In this document: in pieces, positions 6,706 through 13,515 of the stretch
How positions within the stretch are numbered: position 1 is the first letter of the stretch
How the letters are laid out: each line of letters begins with the position of its first letter
Assembly (NCBI GenBank): GCA_018334615.1
Contig: JAGXLP010000020.1
Coordinates: 1-13,751, forward strand
Source: Candidatus Bipolaricaulota bacterium
Lineage (GTDB): Bacteria; Bipolaricaulota; Bipolaricaulia; M55B111
Length of the DNA: 13,751 nucleotides
Reading direction: 5' to 3'
The notes under the pieces: model-generated
The model's input: only the letters and a program-made list of their open reading frames with translations
Told to the model about the DNA's origin: nothing
Database searches by the model: none
Program-made: the position numbers and the translations under genes

Positions 6706-7491
6706 CTAATGTGTTTCAAGGCCTCCGCTTATATTTACTGCTTGACCGCTCATCCATTCCGTAGCCGGAGAGACTAAAAAACCAACTACTTCGGCTACGT
6801 ATTCAGGCTTGCCAAACTCGCCGAGAGGAATGCCGGCGATAGCTTCTTCTTCGATCTCTTCGCTGGTCTTGCCAGCCGCCTCGGCCCACTGGTCCAAAAA
6901 CGCCCAGTGCATATCCGTCTTTATATATCCGGGGCAGACGGCGTTTACGTTTATACCATCACTCGCCACTTCCTTGGCCAGAGCTCTGGTGAACCCCACT
7001 ACTCCGTGTTTGGCGGCGGAGTAGGCTACCAGTTCCGGGTAGCCGGACTTGCCGGCATCGGAAGATATGTTGACTATCTTTCCGTGTTCTCGATCTATCA
7101 TGCCCGAGAGGAACTCGTAGGTATACAGGTACATACTATCCAGGTTGAGTGCCATGTACTTGCGCCAGTCCTCAAGCTCCATGTCGGTAAACTTTATCGC
7201 TTCGAACAGTCCTACGTTGTTTACCAGTATATCAACCCGGCCGTATTCGTCTTTGGCTTCTTTTGCTACCCTCTTTACCTCCTCCTGTTTGGTTGCGTCT
7301 CCGACAGTTACCAGGGCCTGACCTCCGGCTTTTTCTATTTCTTCCCCCACGGATTCCGCCTTACCTTTGTCTATATCGTTTACCACAACTTTGGATCCCA
7401 TCTGAGCCAGCTTTTTGGCTATGGCTCGCCCGTTTCCCGCTCCCGATCCGGTAACCAGGGAGATCTCTCCGTTTAATGGTCCATCTGACAT
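6706..7491 (-). CDS. SDR-family NAD(P)-dependent oxidoreductase (FabG-like)
   Basis: This 261-residue cytoplasmic short-chain dehydrogenase has the full classical set: the cofactor loop TGSGAGNG (14-21), NNVG (91-94), catalytic Asn116, Ser144, Tyr157 and Lys161 (YSAAK), and the VCPGYIKTDM segment after the active site. Asp39 at the end of the second strand (VVNDID) favours NAD(H) over NADP(H). Such enzymes interconvert alcohols and aldehydes or ketones. The substrate is not readable, and FabG-type 3-oxoacyl reduction is only one option. The ATG has an AGGAGG site 7 bases upstream. It is 33 bases downstream of the AOR gene and so almost certainly cotranscribed, which suggests an alcohol-to-aldehyde-to-acid pair. 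The sequence is rich in Asp and Glu, in line with salt adaptation. Confidence 0.93.
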   Translation of the reverse strand: MSDGPLNGEISLVTGSGAGNGRAIAKKLAQMGSKVVVNDIDKGKAESVGEEIEKAGGQALVTVGDATKQEEVKRVAKEAKDEYGRVDILVNNVGLFEAIKFTDMELEDWRKYMALNLDSMYLYTYEFLSGMIDREHGKIVNISSDAGKSGYPELVAYSAAKHGVVGFTRALAKEVASDGINVNAVCPGYIKTDMHWAFLDQWAEAAGKTSEEIEEEAIAGIPLGEFGKPEYVAEVVGFLVSPATEWMSGQAVNISGGLETH

Positions 7492-7524
7492 TACTATACC
7501 TCCTATGTGTTTATGGTTATTTGT

Positions 7525-9300
7525 TTATGCCCAGTCCTGCAGGTCCAAATCGGCTAGTTTATCAGGCGTTGGTCTCCCGGACTCATCCCAGCCTCTTAAT
7601 TCATAATACTGGTCCAACATCTCTTTAAATTCTTCTTCGCTAATATAATTACCCTCGGCAGGACCTTCCCCTTTTAAGGGCTTTTTCATTCTTTCGGGCA
7701 GCTTATCGTCATTTCGAGAAAAACCCTCCCTCAGGTTAAACAACCGGGTCAGGTTCCAGATACGCTCGCCCGTTCTTTTTAACTCTCCCTTCGAATAATT
7801 ATAGTCAAGGCTTCTTAACCAGTTTTCGACCTGCTCCAGATTATAAGCCGTAAAGTCACAGGTAATTAACGAGTAAGTCAAACTTCGGAGGTTCTGATCC
7901 GGTATTATCGCCCCTGCGTGTCCTTCTGTATCGTAAGGATCTCGATCCCCGCTTAACGCATCGGTAGCAATAGGAAAGGCCCGCTGATGACACGCCCCCC
8001 TGTCGCTTGTCGCATAAGCAAGGGCCATACTAAAGGAACCCCGAGGCTCAAACGAGGGGAACTCCAAACCCTTGACCTCTACGGCGGCTTCTTTCGCCTT
8101 TCCTCCTATCTCCTCACCAGCATGTTTCGTGCCTTCGGCCAACAAGTCGCCGATACCGTCTCGACAAGCTACTTTATCGACGAGGTTAGCTGCCTTCTCG
8201 CCGTCCCCGAAGTCAATTTGATAATCAATCAAACCCTTCTCTGAACATTCCATGGCCCAGCTAATCGCATTACCCATGCTAATAGTATCCAGGCCAAGAC
8301 TATCACAGAGATTACCTATCCACGATATATCTTCCAGGTCACCTATCTCAGGCAGGGATCCGTTCATGACCGTGGTTTCGTATTCAGGACCTTTATTCGT
8401 CTCCCACTCGTCACCCGTCTCAGGGGTAAACTTCAGGTTATACCCACAGGCTATGGGACAAAGATAACAGGACTCTCGATTCGCAGTTACCTCCTTAACC
8501 GCTTTATCGTTTATGTTTTCAGCCTGATCAAACGTTCCTTGAGACCAATTTCTCGTCGGTAGGGCACCTGCTTCGTTCATCGGGTTAAGCGTTCCTATTG
8601 TTCCTTCTTCCCTCGCCCACTTTGTATTGTCACTGGTACTCAGGTAGTTAAGTTGATCCTTCCGTAATTCGGGTAGTTCCGGTAGGGCCTCAGGTTTATC
8701 CACTTTCTTGACAAAAACTGATTTCAAGTTTTTTGCCCCCATGACGGCTCCGGCTCCGCCTCTACCGGCGTGATGGGTTCCCCCATCGGAAGATACCGTA
8801 GCGAATTTTACCAGGTTCTCTCCGGCCGGACCGATTGAAGCTTCCAAAAAATCGTCCTTTTGATTCGCCATCTCACGGGTGGTTTTCTTGGTATAAGCGT
8901 CCCCGTCTAATAACCTTGGCTTCCCCTTTTCAATCTCTAAGACTAACGGGTCCTTCGACTTTCCGGTGAACACAATCGCCCGATACTCAGGAAGATTGAA
9001 CCTCAAGTAGGTGGGAAAGTGTCCTCCAGAGTAGCTATCCAGAAAGGTCCCCGTCAATGGTGATTTGGTAACCACGCAGTACCTTGAAGCTCCAGGAGCT
9101 AACCCAAGAAAAGGCCCCCAGGCAAAGATTAGATTATTCTCAGGTGAAAGGGGATCAACTTTCGGCGGATTTTCATGATGAAGGAGGGCGGCTCCAAGCC
9201 CCTTTCCTCCGATAAATTTTTCCAACCAATCTTCCGATATTATTTCGGTTTCAATCGTCTTCTCAGTAAGATCTACTCGTAGAAGCTTATTCGAAATAAT
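7525..9300 (-). CDS. aor: Aldehyde:ferredoxin oxidoreductase (tungsten/molybdenum pterin enzyme), probable ATT start
   Basis: This is a cytoplasmic enzyme that oxidises aldehydes to acids with ferredoxin as electron acceptor, using a tungsten or molybdenum bis-pterin cofactor and one [4Fe-4S] cluster. Numbered from the ATT, the protein has 591 residues (family about 600). Seen are FIGGKGLGAALL, AGRGGAGAVMGAKNLK, the cluster cysteines C278-x2-C281-x3-C285 and C481, and the pterin-site loop DSLGLDTISMGNAI. The positions closely match Pyrococcus AOR (288, 291, 295, 494). The first usual start codon is TTG at 9225, but that drops the conserved opening NKLLRVDLTEKTIETEI, which is open in frame back to a TGA at 9309-9307. 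No ATG, GTG or TTG exists in that stretch. ATT at 9300 lies 6 bases after GAGGTGA and is the likely start. A promoter lies at 9403-9431, and the SDR gene follows by 33 bases. Confidence 0.9.
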   Translation of the reverse strand: MISNKLLRVDLTEKTIETEIISEDWLEKFIGGKGLGAALLHHENPPKVDPLSPENNLIFAWGPFLGLAPGASRYCVVTKSPLTGTFLDSYSGGHFPTYLRFNLPEYRAIVFTGKSKDPLVLEIEKGKPRLLDGDAYTKKTTREMANQKDDFLEASIGPAGENLVKFATVSSDGGTHHAGRGGAGAVMGAKNLKSVFVKKVDKPEALPELPELRKDQLNYLSTSDNTKWAREEGTIGTLNPMNEAGALPTRNWSQGTFDQAENINDKAVKEVTANRESCYLCPIACGYNLKFTPETGDEWETNKGPEYETTVMNGSLPEIGDLEDISWIGNLCDSLGLDTISMGNAISWAMECSEKGLIDYQIDFGDGEKAANLVDKVACRDGIGDLLAEGTKHAGEEIGGKAKEAAVEVKGLEFPSFEPRGSFSMALAYATSDRGACHQRAFPIATDALSGDRDPYDTEGHAGAIIPDQNLRSLTYSLITCDFTAYNLEQVENWLRSLDYNYSKGELKRTGERIWNLTRLFNLREGFSRNDDKLPERMKKPLKGEGPAEGNYISEEEFKEMLDQYYELRGWDESGRPTPDKLADLDLQDWA

Positions 9301-9324
9301 TGATGCTCACCTCACGACCTTAAC

Positions 9325-9377
9325 TTGGTATCACCAAAATTAGCCGAGAAAGCCCCGTACCTTGGTGCGGGGTTCTT
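9325..9377 (-). promoter_or_regulatory. Structured 5' leader of the AOR mRNA, two hairpins with a competing pairing
   Basis: The transcript from the promoter at 9403-9431 carries about 95 untranslated bases. A first GC-rich hairpin pairs CCCCG (9372-9368) with CGGGG (9357-9353), then one C-A mismatch and two more pairs. A second pairs TTGGT (9337-9333) with ACCAA (9329-9325) around a 3-base loop. CACCAA in the first hairpin (9367-9362) can instead pair with TTGGTG (9337-9332) of the second. No U-run follows the first hairpin. It does not match a riboswitch class that I recognise. Confidence 0.35.
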
Positions 9378-9402
9378 GACTTCAATGTAGTAGTTAGAAC
9401 AT

Positions 9403-9431
9403 ATTATATCGGTATATTTGGAATATATCAA
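9403..9431 (-). promoter_or_regulatory. Sigma-70-type promoter for the AOR-SDR-proX(W) unit
   Basis: On the minus strand TTGATA (9431-9426) is followed after 17 bases by a perfect TATAAT (9408-9403), an almost ideal promoter. Transcription would start near 9396, leaving a leader of about 95 bases before the AOR start. It lies just downstream of the panB terminator, so panB and AOR are separate units. Confidence 0.7.
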
Positions 9432-9447
9432 TTTTTAACGCTGGTTT

Positions 9448-9479
9448 AAAAAAGCAATAACCCCGTCCCATACAGGGTT
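9448..9479 (-). terminator. Intrinsic terminator of panB
   Basis: On the minus strand AACCCTGT (9479-9472) pairs with ACGGGGTT (9466-9459), 8 base pairs with one T-G wobble and a 5-base loop, followed by ATTGC and a run of six T (9453-9448). It lies about 90 bases after the panB stop. A second small stem, ATAACC/GGTTAT (9483-9488 and 9497-9502), is just upstream of it in the transcript. Confidence 0.7.
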
Positions 9480-9566
9480 CGGATAACCTATATCTTGGTT
9501 ATACTCCTATCACTAAGTTATCTCCACTCGGCCTTTAGTGTCTAACTATTACCATATCAATCCTAT

Positions 9567-10403
9567 CTAAATCTCTCTAAATTCCTCGTCCGGAATTTTG
9601 TAGCAGTGTTCCTCACCGGGAAACTCTCCGGATTTAACTTCCTCTATGTACTGGTTGAACGCATCTACCATCTCTTCGCCCAGGTTTGCATATCTCTTGA
9701 CGAACCTGGGTTTAAACAACTCAAATAACCCCAGTATATCCTGGACGATCAATAACTGACCGTCCACCGAACTCCCCGCCCCTATGCCGTAAATAGGGAC
9801 ATCAGATTGGTCGTATATCATTTTCGCCACTCGAGAAGGTACGGCCTCCAGCAGAATTGCAAAGGCTCCGGCCTGTTCCAGCGATTTGGCATCTTCGATC
9901 AGTTCCTTTGCGGATTGGGCGTCCCTGCCCTGACTTTTGTAACCTCCAAGCTGGGCTGCAGATTGTGGTGTCATTCCAATATGTCCTATCACGGGTATTC
10001 CTGCGTCCACTATTGCCTCTACAGTAGGAGCCATCCTTCTTCCACCTTCCAGCTTGATCGCGTCGGTGCCGCATTCTCCCATAAACCTGCCTGCATTTTT
10101 GATTGCTTCTTCTTTTCCGGGTTGATAGCTCATGTAGGGCATGTCACCGACGACGAAAGTCTTATCGGTTGCCCGGGTAACCGCTTTTGTCATGACCATC
10201 ATTTCGTCCATTGACACGGGCAACGTCGAGTCATAACCCAGCAGGGTCATTCCTCCCGAATCTCCGACTAGGATCATTTCTATACCGGCTTCTTCTTGAA
10301 AACTGGCGGTAGGATAATCATAAGCCGTCAACCAGGAGATCTTTTCTCCCTCTTTTTTCTTCTGGTAAAGGTAGTTTATGTTCACAGCTTCTCTTTCCGA
10401 CAT
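9567..10403 (-). CDS. panB: 3-methyl-2-oxobutanoate hydroxymethyltransferase (ketopantoate hydroxymethyltransferase)
   Basis: PanB transfers a hydroxymethyl group from 5,10-methylenetetrahydrofolate to 2-oxoisovalerate, making ketopantoate, the first committed step to pantothenate and coenzyme A. The 278-residue length is usual for this cytoplasmic TIM barrel. Seen are the metal-binding D48 (LVGDSGGM), D87 (VVGDMPYMSY) and E119, with K117 (IKLEGG), the HIGMTPQS loop (140-147) and the catalytic E185 (LLEAVP), all matching the E. coli enzyme's key residues. The ATG has an AAGGAGG site 7 bases upstream. The gene stands alone: it diverges from gpsA across 173 bases and ends in its own terminator. 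No panC or panD is in the window. Confidence in the function is high because all active-site residues are kept. Confidence 0.95.
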   Translation of the reverse strand: MSEREAVNINYLYQKKKEGEKISWLTAYDYPTASFQEEAGIEMILVGDSGGMTLLGYDSTLPVSMDEMMVMTKAVTRATDKTFVVGDMPYMSYQPGKEEAIKNAGRFMGECGTDAIKLEGGRRMAPTVEAIVDAGIPVIGHIGMTPQSAAQLGGYKSQGRDAQSAKELIEDAKSLEQAGAFAILLEAVPSRVAKMIYDQSDVPIYGIGAGSSVDGQLLIVQDILGLFELFKPRFVKRYANLGEEMVDAFNQYIEEVKSGEFPGEEHCYKIPDEEFREI

Positions 10404-10576
10404 TATAAACCCTCCTTAAGATAAGTTTTCTTTGCTACAAATAGAATATATACAAGGATATGAACTTTTATTTAGAACCACAAATCACCCGCAACCCAAT
10501 TCACCAACTCTTACCCGGTCAGAATATATTGAATGAAGGGACTACCATTTTTACACTTTCTCAGGAGGATTAGCCA

Positions 10577-11572
10577 ATGCAAATCTCAGTAATTGGGGCT
10601 GGAAGCTGGGGCACATCGTTTGCGCGCTTGACAGCGAACAACGGTCATTCAACGTATCTTTGGGTAAGACGGGAGGGAAAAGCAGAAAAGCTAACCGAAA
10701 CTCGGGAAAACAGACAGTATCTCCCAGGCTACCGTCTGCCGGAGGAAAATCTGACGGTTTCCAGCAGTCTTTCCAGAGCAGTTAATCACGCCGAAATACT
10801 ATTTTTCGCCGTCCCTTCTTTCGCCATGAGAGAAATTGCGCGTCGTGCAAACGGCTACCTCGATGGAACCAACGTTCACCTGGTCAACCTGGCAAAAGGG
10901 CTGGAAGCAGAGACGTTTAACACTATGTCCGAGGTATTAGCGGAGGAAATCGAATCAGCCAAAATATTCACACTTTCGGGTCCAAGCCATGCAGAAGAGG
11001 TGGCAGCCGGCGATCCCACTGCGGTTGTTTTAGCCGGAGATACAGGGCCAGGGAGCACCATCCAGAAAGGGCTATCCACTGATAGTTTTAGGATATATCT
11101 GTCCAGCGATCTTAAGGGCGTGGAATACTGTGGAGCGATAAAAAACATCGTCGCGGTTGCTACCGGTGTAGCCCAAGGCCTGGGATTTGGCGATAACACA
11201 ACAGGTACCCTCATTGCCCGGGGACTGGCAGAAATGGTGAGATTTGGAAATTCCCTGGGAGCTACCAAGGAAACGTTCTTCGGGTTAGCGGGAGTGGGGG
11301 ATTTAGTTGCCACCTGTACAAGCGAACACAGCAGGAACAGGCGGTTCGGAGTTCGACTCGGTAAAGGTGAGAAATCCGAAGACATCATGGAAGAAATGGA
11401 AATGGTTGCCGAGGGAGTACACGCGGCAAAAATAGTTCACTCTCTTGCCGAGGAGCGAGATATCGCTGTTCCAATTACCAACAGCCTCTACCGTGTAATA
11501 TACGAGGGCAGCTCACCTTCCAGAGAAGTAAGTAAACTTATGTCCCGAGAATTCAAGGTAGAGAAGGTTTAG
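10577..11572 (+). CDS. gpsA: NAD(P)-dependent glycerol-3-phosphate dehydrogenase
   Basis: GpsA interconverts dihydroxyacetone phosphate and sn-glycerol 3-phosphate in the cytoplasm, supplying the backbone of phospholipids. The 331-residue length is typical. The Rossmann motif GAGSWG is at 7-12. KGLE (107-110), LSGPSHAEEVAAGDPTAVVLA (133-153), the catalytic Lys189 in EYCGAIKN, GFGDNTTGTLIARGLAEM (203-220), GLAGVGDLVATCTS and the RNRRFG region follow in the usual order. The ATG has an AGGAGG site 8 bases upstream. The gene diverges from panB and converges on a DeoR-type regulator gene. A nearby GDPD gene makes the same metabolite, so the three genes probably form a glycerol-3-phosphate node. 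No clear promoter was recognised in the 173-base gap; TATATT at 10525-10530 is a possible -10 box. Confidence 0.96.
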   Translation: MQISVIGAGSWGTSFARLTANNGHSTYLWVRREGKAEKLTETRENRQYLPGYRLPEENLTVSSSLSRAVNHAEILFFAVPSFAMREIARRANGYLDGTNVHLVNLAKGLEAETFNTMSEVLAEEIESAKIFTLSGPSHAEEVAAGDPTAVVLAGDTGPGSTIQKGLSTDSFRIYLSSDLKGVEYCGAIKNIVAVATGVAQGLGFGDNTTGTLIARGLAEMVRFGNSLGATKETFFGLAGVGDLVATCTSEHSRNRRFGVRLGKGEKSEDIMEEMEMVAEGVHAAKIVHSLAEERDIAVPITNSLYRVIYEGSSPSREVSKLMSREFKVEKV

Positions 11573-11617
11573 ATGTTAATCAAGAACAGTTAATTCCAAT
11601 TGGGGAAAGAAAAACCC

Positions 11618-11670
11618 TTCTCTGTTTCAGGGTATTTGTTGGAGTAGGTGAGTGCCGTCAGGCGCTAAAA
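11618..11670 (+). terminator. Possible weak terminator structures after gpsA
   Basis: ACCCT and AGGGT form a 5-base-pair stem (about 11614-11633) followed by ATTTGTT, and GTGCC/GGCGC (about 11652-11665) forms a second 5-base-pair stem around GTCA followed by TAAAATGTTTT. Both lie in the 122-base gap between convergent gpsA and deoR-type genes, where termination is expected. Each is short, so the call is tentative. Confidence 0.3.
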
Positions 11671-11694
11671 TGTTTTCCCGTGCCCTATCGATTG

Positions 11695-12501
11695 TTAAGC
11701 CACGATTAGATCAAGGTTCAGTTCTGAGAAAGCTTCTCTGTAACCTTCTCCCAGCCCCGAATCGGTAACGATAATATCCACGTCTTCAATCGGACCAATT
11801 TTCGCATGGCTAACCTTTCCAAACTTGGAAAAATCGGCGACAACTATTACTTCATTGGCCATCCCGGTCACACACCGAGCCATGTCAGCCTCTCTCAACG
11901 AGGGAACCGTACATCCCTGATCGATCGATATACCGTTTACTCCAAGAAACAACGTGTCAACATAAATCTCATCAAGAGAACGCTTGGCAATGGGACCTAC
12001 CAGGGCCGAGGTATCAGTTCTTAACTGCCCTCCTGTCATGAGTAGTTCAATTTCAGGGGCTCTTGATAATTCCATACCATGGTTGAGCGAGTTCGTCACC
12101 ACCGTTAGCCCCTGTTTTTCCTCGAGGTTTTTAACTATCTGCATGGTGGTAGTGCCTGTACCGATAAACACTGAGCTACCGTCTTTAATTAGAGATGCTG
12201 CCTCCTTCCCGATTCTAGCCTTCTCTTGTTTATTGACTTTGCTTTTTTCTTGGAATGAAGGTTCAAAAGTGATGGTATCTCCCTGGTAAGAGGATTTGAA
12301 ATTCTTCTCATTGACCACGGCCCCGCCGTGGACCTTCTTCAATTTACCTTCTTCTTTTAACGCCTCCAGGTCCCGGCGAATGGTTACTTCCGAGACGGAA
12401 AACAGGTTGGCAAGCTGAGAAGTCTTAACTGTCCCCTCGGTTTCCAGCTGATCCAGAATTTTTCTTCTCCTTTCTTCAGCAAGAATATCGGCCATAATCA
12501 C
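11695..12501 (-). CDS. DeoR/GlpR-family transcriptional regulator
   Basis: This 268-residue DNA-binding regulator has an N-terminal winged helix-turn-helix (about 10-60) with TSQLANLFSVSEVTIRRDLEALKEEGKLKKVHGG, the classical DeoR signature. A C-terminal sugar-phosphate-sensing domain carries IFIGTGTTTMQIVKNL, VTNSLN and the family's GxLR segment (TGGQLRTDTSALVGP). DeoR-family proteins usually repress nearby genes and release DNA on binding a phosphorylated sugar or glycerol 3-phosphate. With a GDPD gene 103 bases upstream on the same strand and gpsA convergent downstream, a GlpR-like role is a reasonable inference. GTG at 12501 gives the longest form and ATG at 12495 is equally possible; neither has a good ribosome binding site. 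No clear operator could be defined. Confidence 0.9.
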   Translation of the reverse strand: MIMADILAEERRRKILDQLETEGTVKTSQLANLFSVSEVTIRRDLEALKEEGKLKKVHGGAVVNEKNFKSSYQGDTITFEPSFQEKSKVNKQEKARIGKEAASLIKDGSSVFIGTGTTTMQIVKNLEEKQGLTVVTNSLNHGMELSRAPEIELLMTGGQLRTDTSALVGPIAKRSLDEIYVDTLFLGVNGISIDQGCTVPSLREADMARCVTGMANEVIVVADFSKFGKVSHAKIGPIEDVDIIVTDSGLGEGYREAFSELNLDLIVA

Positions 12502-12566
12502 AAGTTAAGGTAACAGGGAACTAAATCTTTTTCAACTAGAACATAAATATTCATAAGAACCAGGGC

Positions 12567-12610
12567 AAAAGGCTACAAAATCGCCACAGTACCAAAAACG
12601 ATAACTAGCC
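12567..12610 (-). terminator. Possible terminator overlapping the GDPD stop codon
   Basis: On the minus strand GGCTA (12610-12606), which includes part of the stop codon, pairs with TAGCC (12575-12571); inside it ATCG (12602-12599) pairs with CGAT (12583-12580). TTTT follows. The stem is interrupted and the T-run short, so it may only partly separate GDPD from the DeoR-type gene. Confidence 0.3.
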
Positions 12611-13480
12611 AGGCTCGTTAAGCAATTTGGTCAACCTCTGAGGGTAATCCGTTATTAGGCCGTCAACGAGAGGGTTCGCGGTGAGCTTTTTCAAATTTTC
12701 CAAGTTGTTCACTGTCCACACGAGGACTTCAAATTCGTCATCAGCTTCATGTATTTTTCTTAACGTTTCCTCACCCTGTACCCGAGTAAGTAATGAACCA
12801 GAGACGCCATAAAACTTGGCTCCATTTACCTGAAGAGACCTAACCGGGGACAACTGGCGTTCTTTTACCAGGATACCTCCCGGGATCCGTGAATTTAACC
12901 CCTCAACCAATTTTACCAGCGAATGATCGAATGACGAAACAACCACTTCTTCATCCATTCCTAACTCTTCGACCAGTGAGACAATCCCTTTTGTTATAGT
13001 CTTTGGTCTTTCGTCCACTGCGACTCCTGGTGCTTCGCTCAGTTTGACCTCAAGGTCAACCCTCCAGTTCAGATTTTTGGTTAACTCCAGAGCTTCCCTC
13101 AATGTCGGCACTTTTATCCCCCGGTAGCGTTCTATGTCGCTCCCGGCGAGGTTCCCTCGGGCTATTTCACCGGATGGATCGTCCACCTCAAACCAACTTC
13201 CCGCATCTAAATTTTTGATTTCTTCAAGCGTAAAATCCTCCACCCTCAAACTATCTCTATTCGGGTATACTTCCTCTACATTTGTCGTCCTTGCTAAGGT
13301 ATCGTCATGGATAACGACCAGTTGTTTATCCTGAGTCAGCCGAACGTCAAGCTCCCACCAATCTGCACCCAACTGGTGTGCCTTCCTGGCAGCAATCAGG
13401 GTATTTTCCGGGGCAATACTACTCGCACCCCTATGAGCTATATTTAGAGTCGTTTTTGCAGCGGTTTTATCTGATGTCAT
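12605..13480 (-). CDS. Glycerophosphodiester phosphodiesterase, cytosolic UgpQ-like
   Basis: This 291-residue enzyme hydrolyses glycerophosphodiesters from phospholipid breakdown to sn-glycerol 3-phosphate plus an alcohol such as choline, ethanolamine or glycerol. The GDPD TIM-barrel motifs are complete: AHRGAS (H16, R17), PENT (E25), WELDVRLTQDKQLVVIHDD (E43, D45, H58), DLEVK in the middle and WTVNN and DGLITDYPQRL at the end. There is no signal peptide, so it acts in the cytoplasm like UgpQ rather than GlpQ. The only reasonable start is the ATG at 13480, 12 residues before the domain. No ribosome binding site is present, and a strong promoter ends just 7 bases upstream, pointing to a leaderless mRNA. 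Its product feeds GpsA, and the DeoR-type gene follows 103 bases downstream. Confidence 0.94.
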   Translation of the reverse strand: MTSDKTAAKTTLNIAHRGASSIAPENTLIAARKAHQLGADWWELDVRLTQDKQLVVIHDDTLARTTNVEEVYPNRDSLRVEDFTLEEIKNLDAGSWFEVDDPSGEIARGNLAGSDIERYRGIKVPTLREALELTKNLNWRVDLEVKLSEAPGVAVDERPKTITKGIVSLVEELGMDEEVVVSSFDHSLVKLVEGLNSRIPGGILVKERQLSPVRSLQVNGAKFYGVSGSLLTRVQGEETLRKIHEADDEFEVLVWTVNNLENLKKLTANPLVDGLITDYPQRLTKLLNEPG

Positions 13481-13487
13481 AAGGGAC

Positions 13488-13515
13488 AGTATAATATCGT
13501 CGAGCAGTATATCAA
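13488..13515 (-). promoter_or_regulatory. Sigma-70-type promoter of the GDPD gene, abutting its start codon
   Basis: On the minus strand TTGATA (13515-13510) is followed after 16 bases by TATACT (13493-13488). Only seven bases separate the -10 box from the ATG, so the expected start of transcription falls at or next to the start codon. The -35 box is identical to those before the AOR gene and the Tat binding-protein gene. Confidence 0.6.

Noticed and set aside
6907..7476. 189-codon open frame on the plus strand opposite the SDR gene
   Set aside because: It is fully antisense to a clear SDR gene, has no recognisable motifs and is rich in Tyr, Phe and Gly as expected from the reverse of that gene.
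9307..9330. Frameshift as the explanation for the missing AOR start (GTG at 9316)
   Set aside because: The GTG is inside the ribosome-site sequence and its frame stops after seven codons; an ATT start explains the data with no indel.
10876..11388. 170-codon open frame on the minus strand opposite gpsA
   Set aside because: It is the antisense shadow of a complete, motif-rich gpsA gene.
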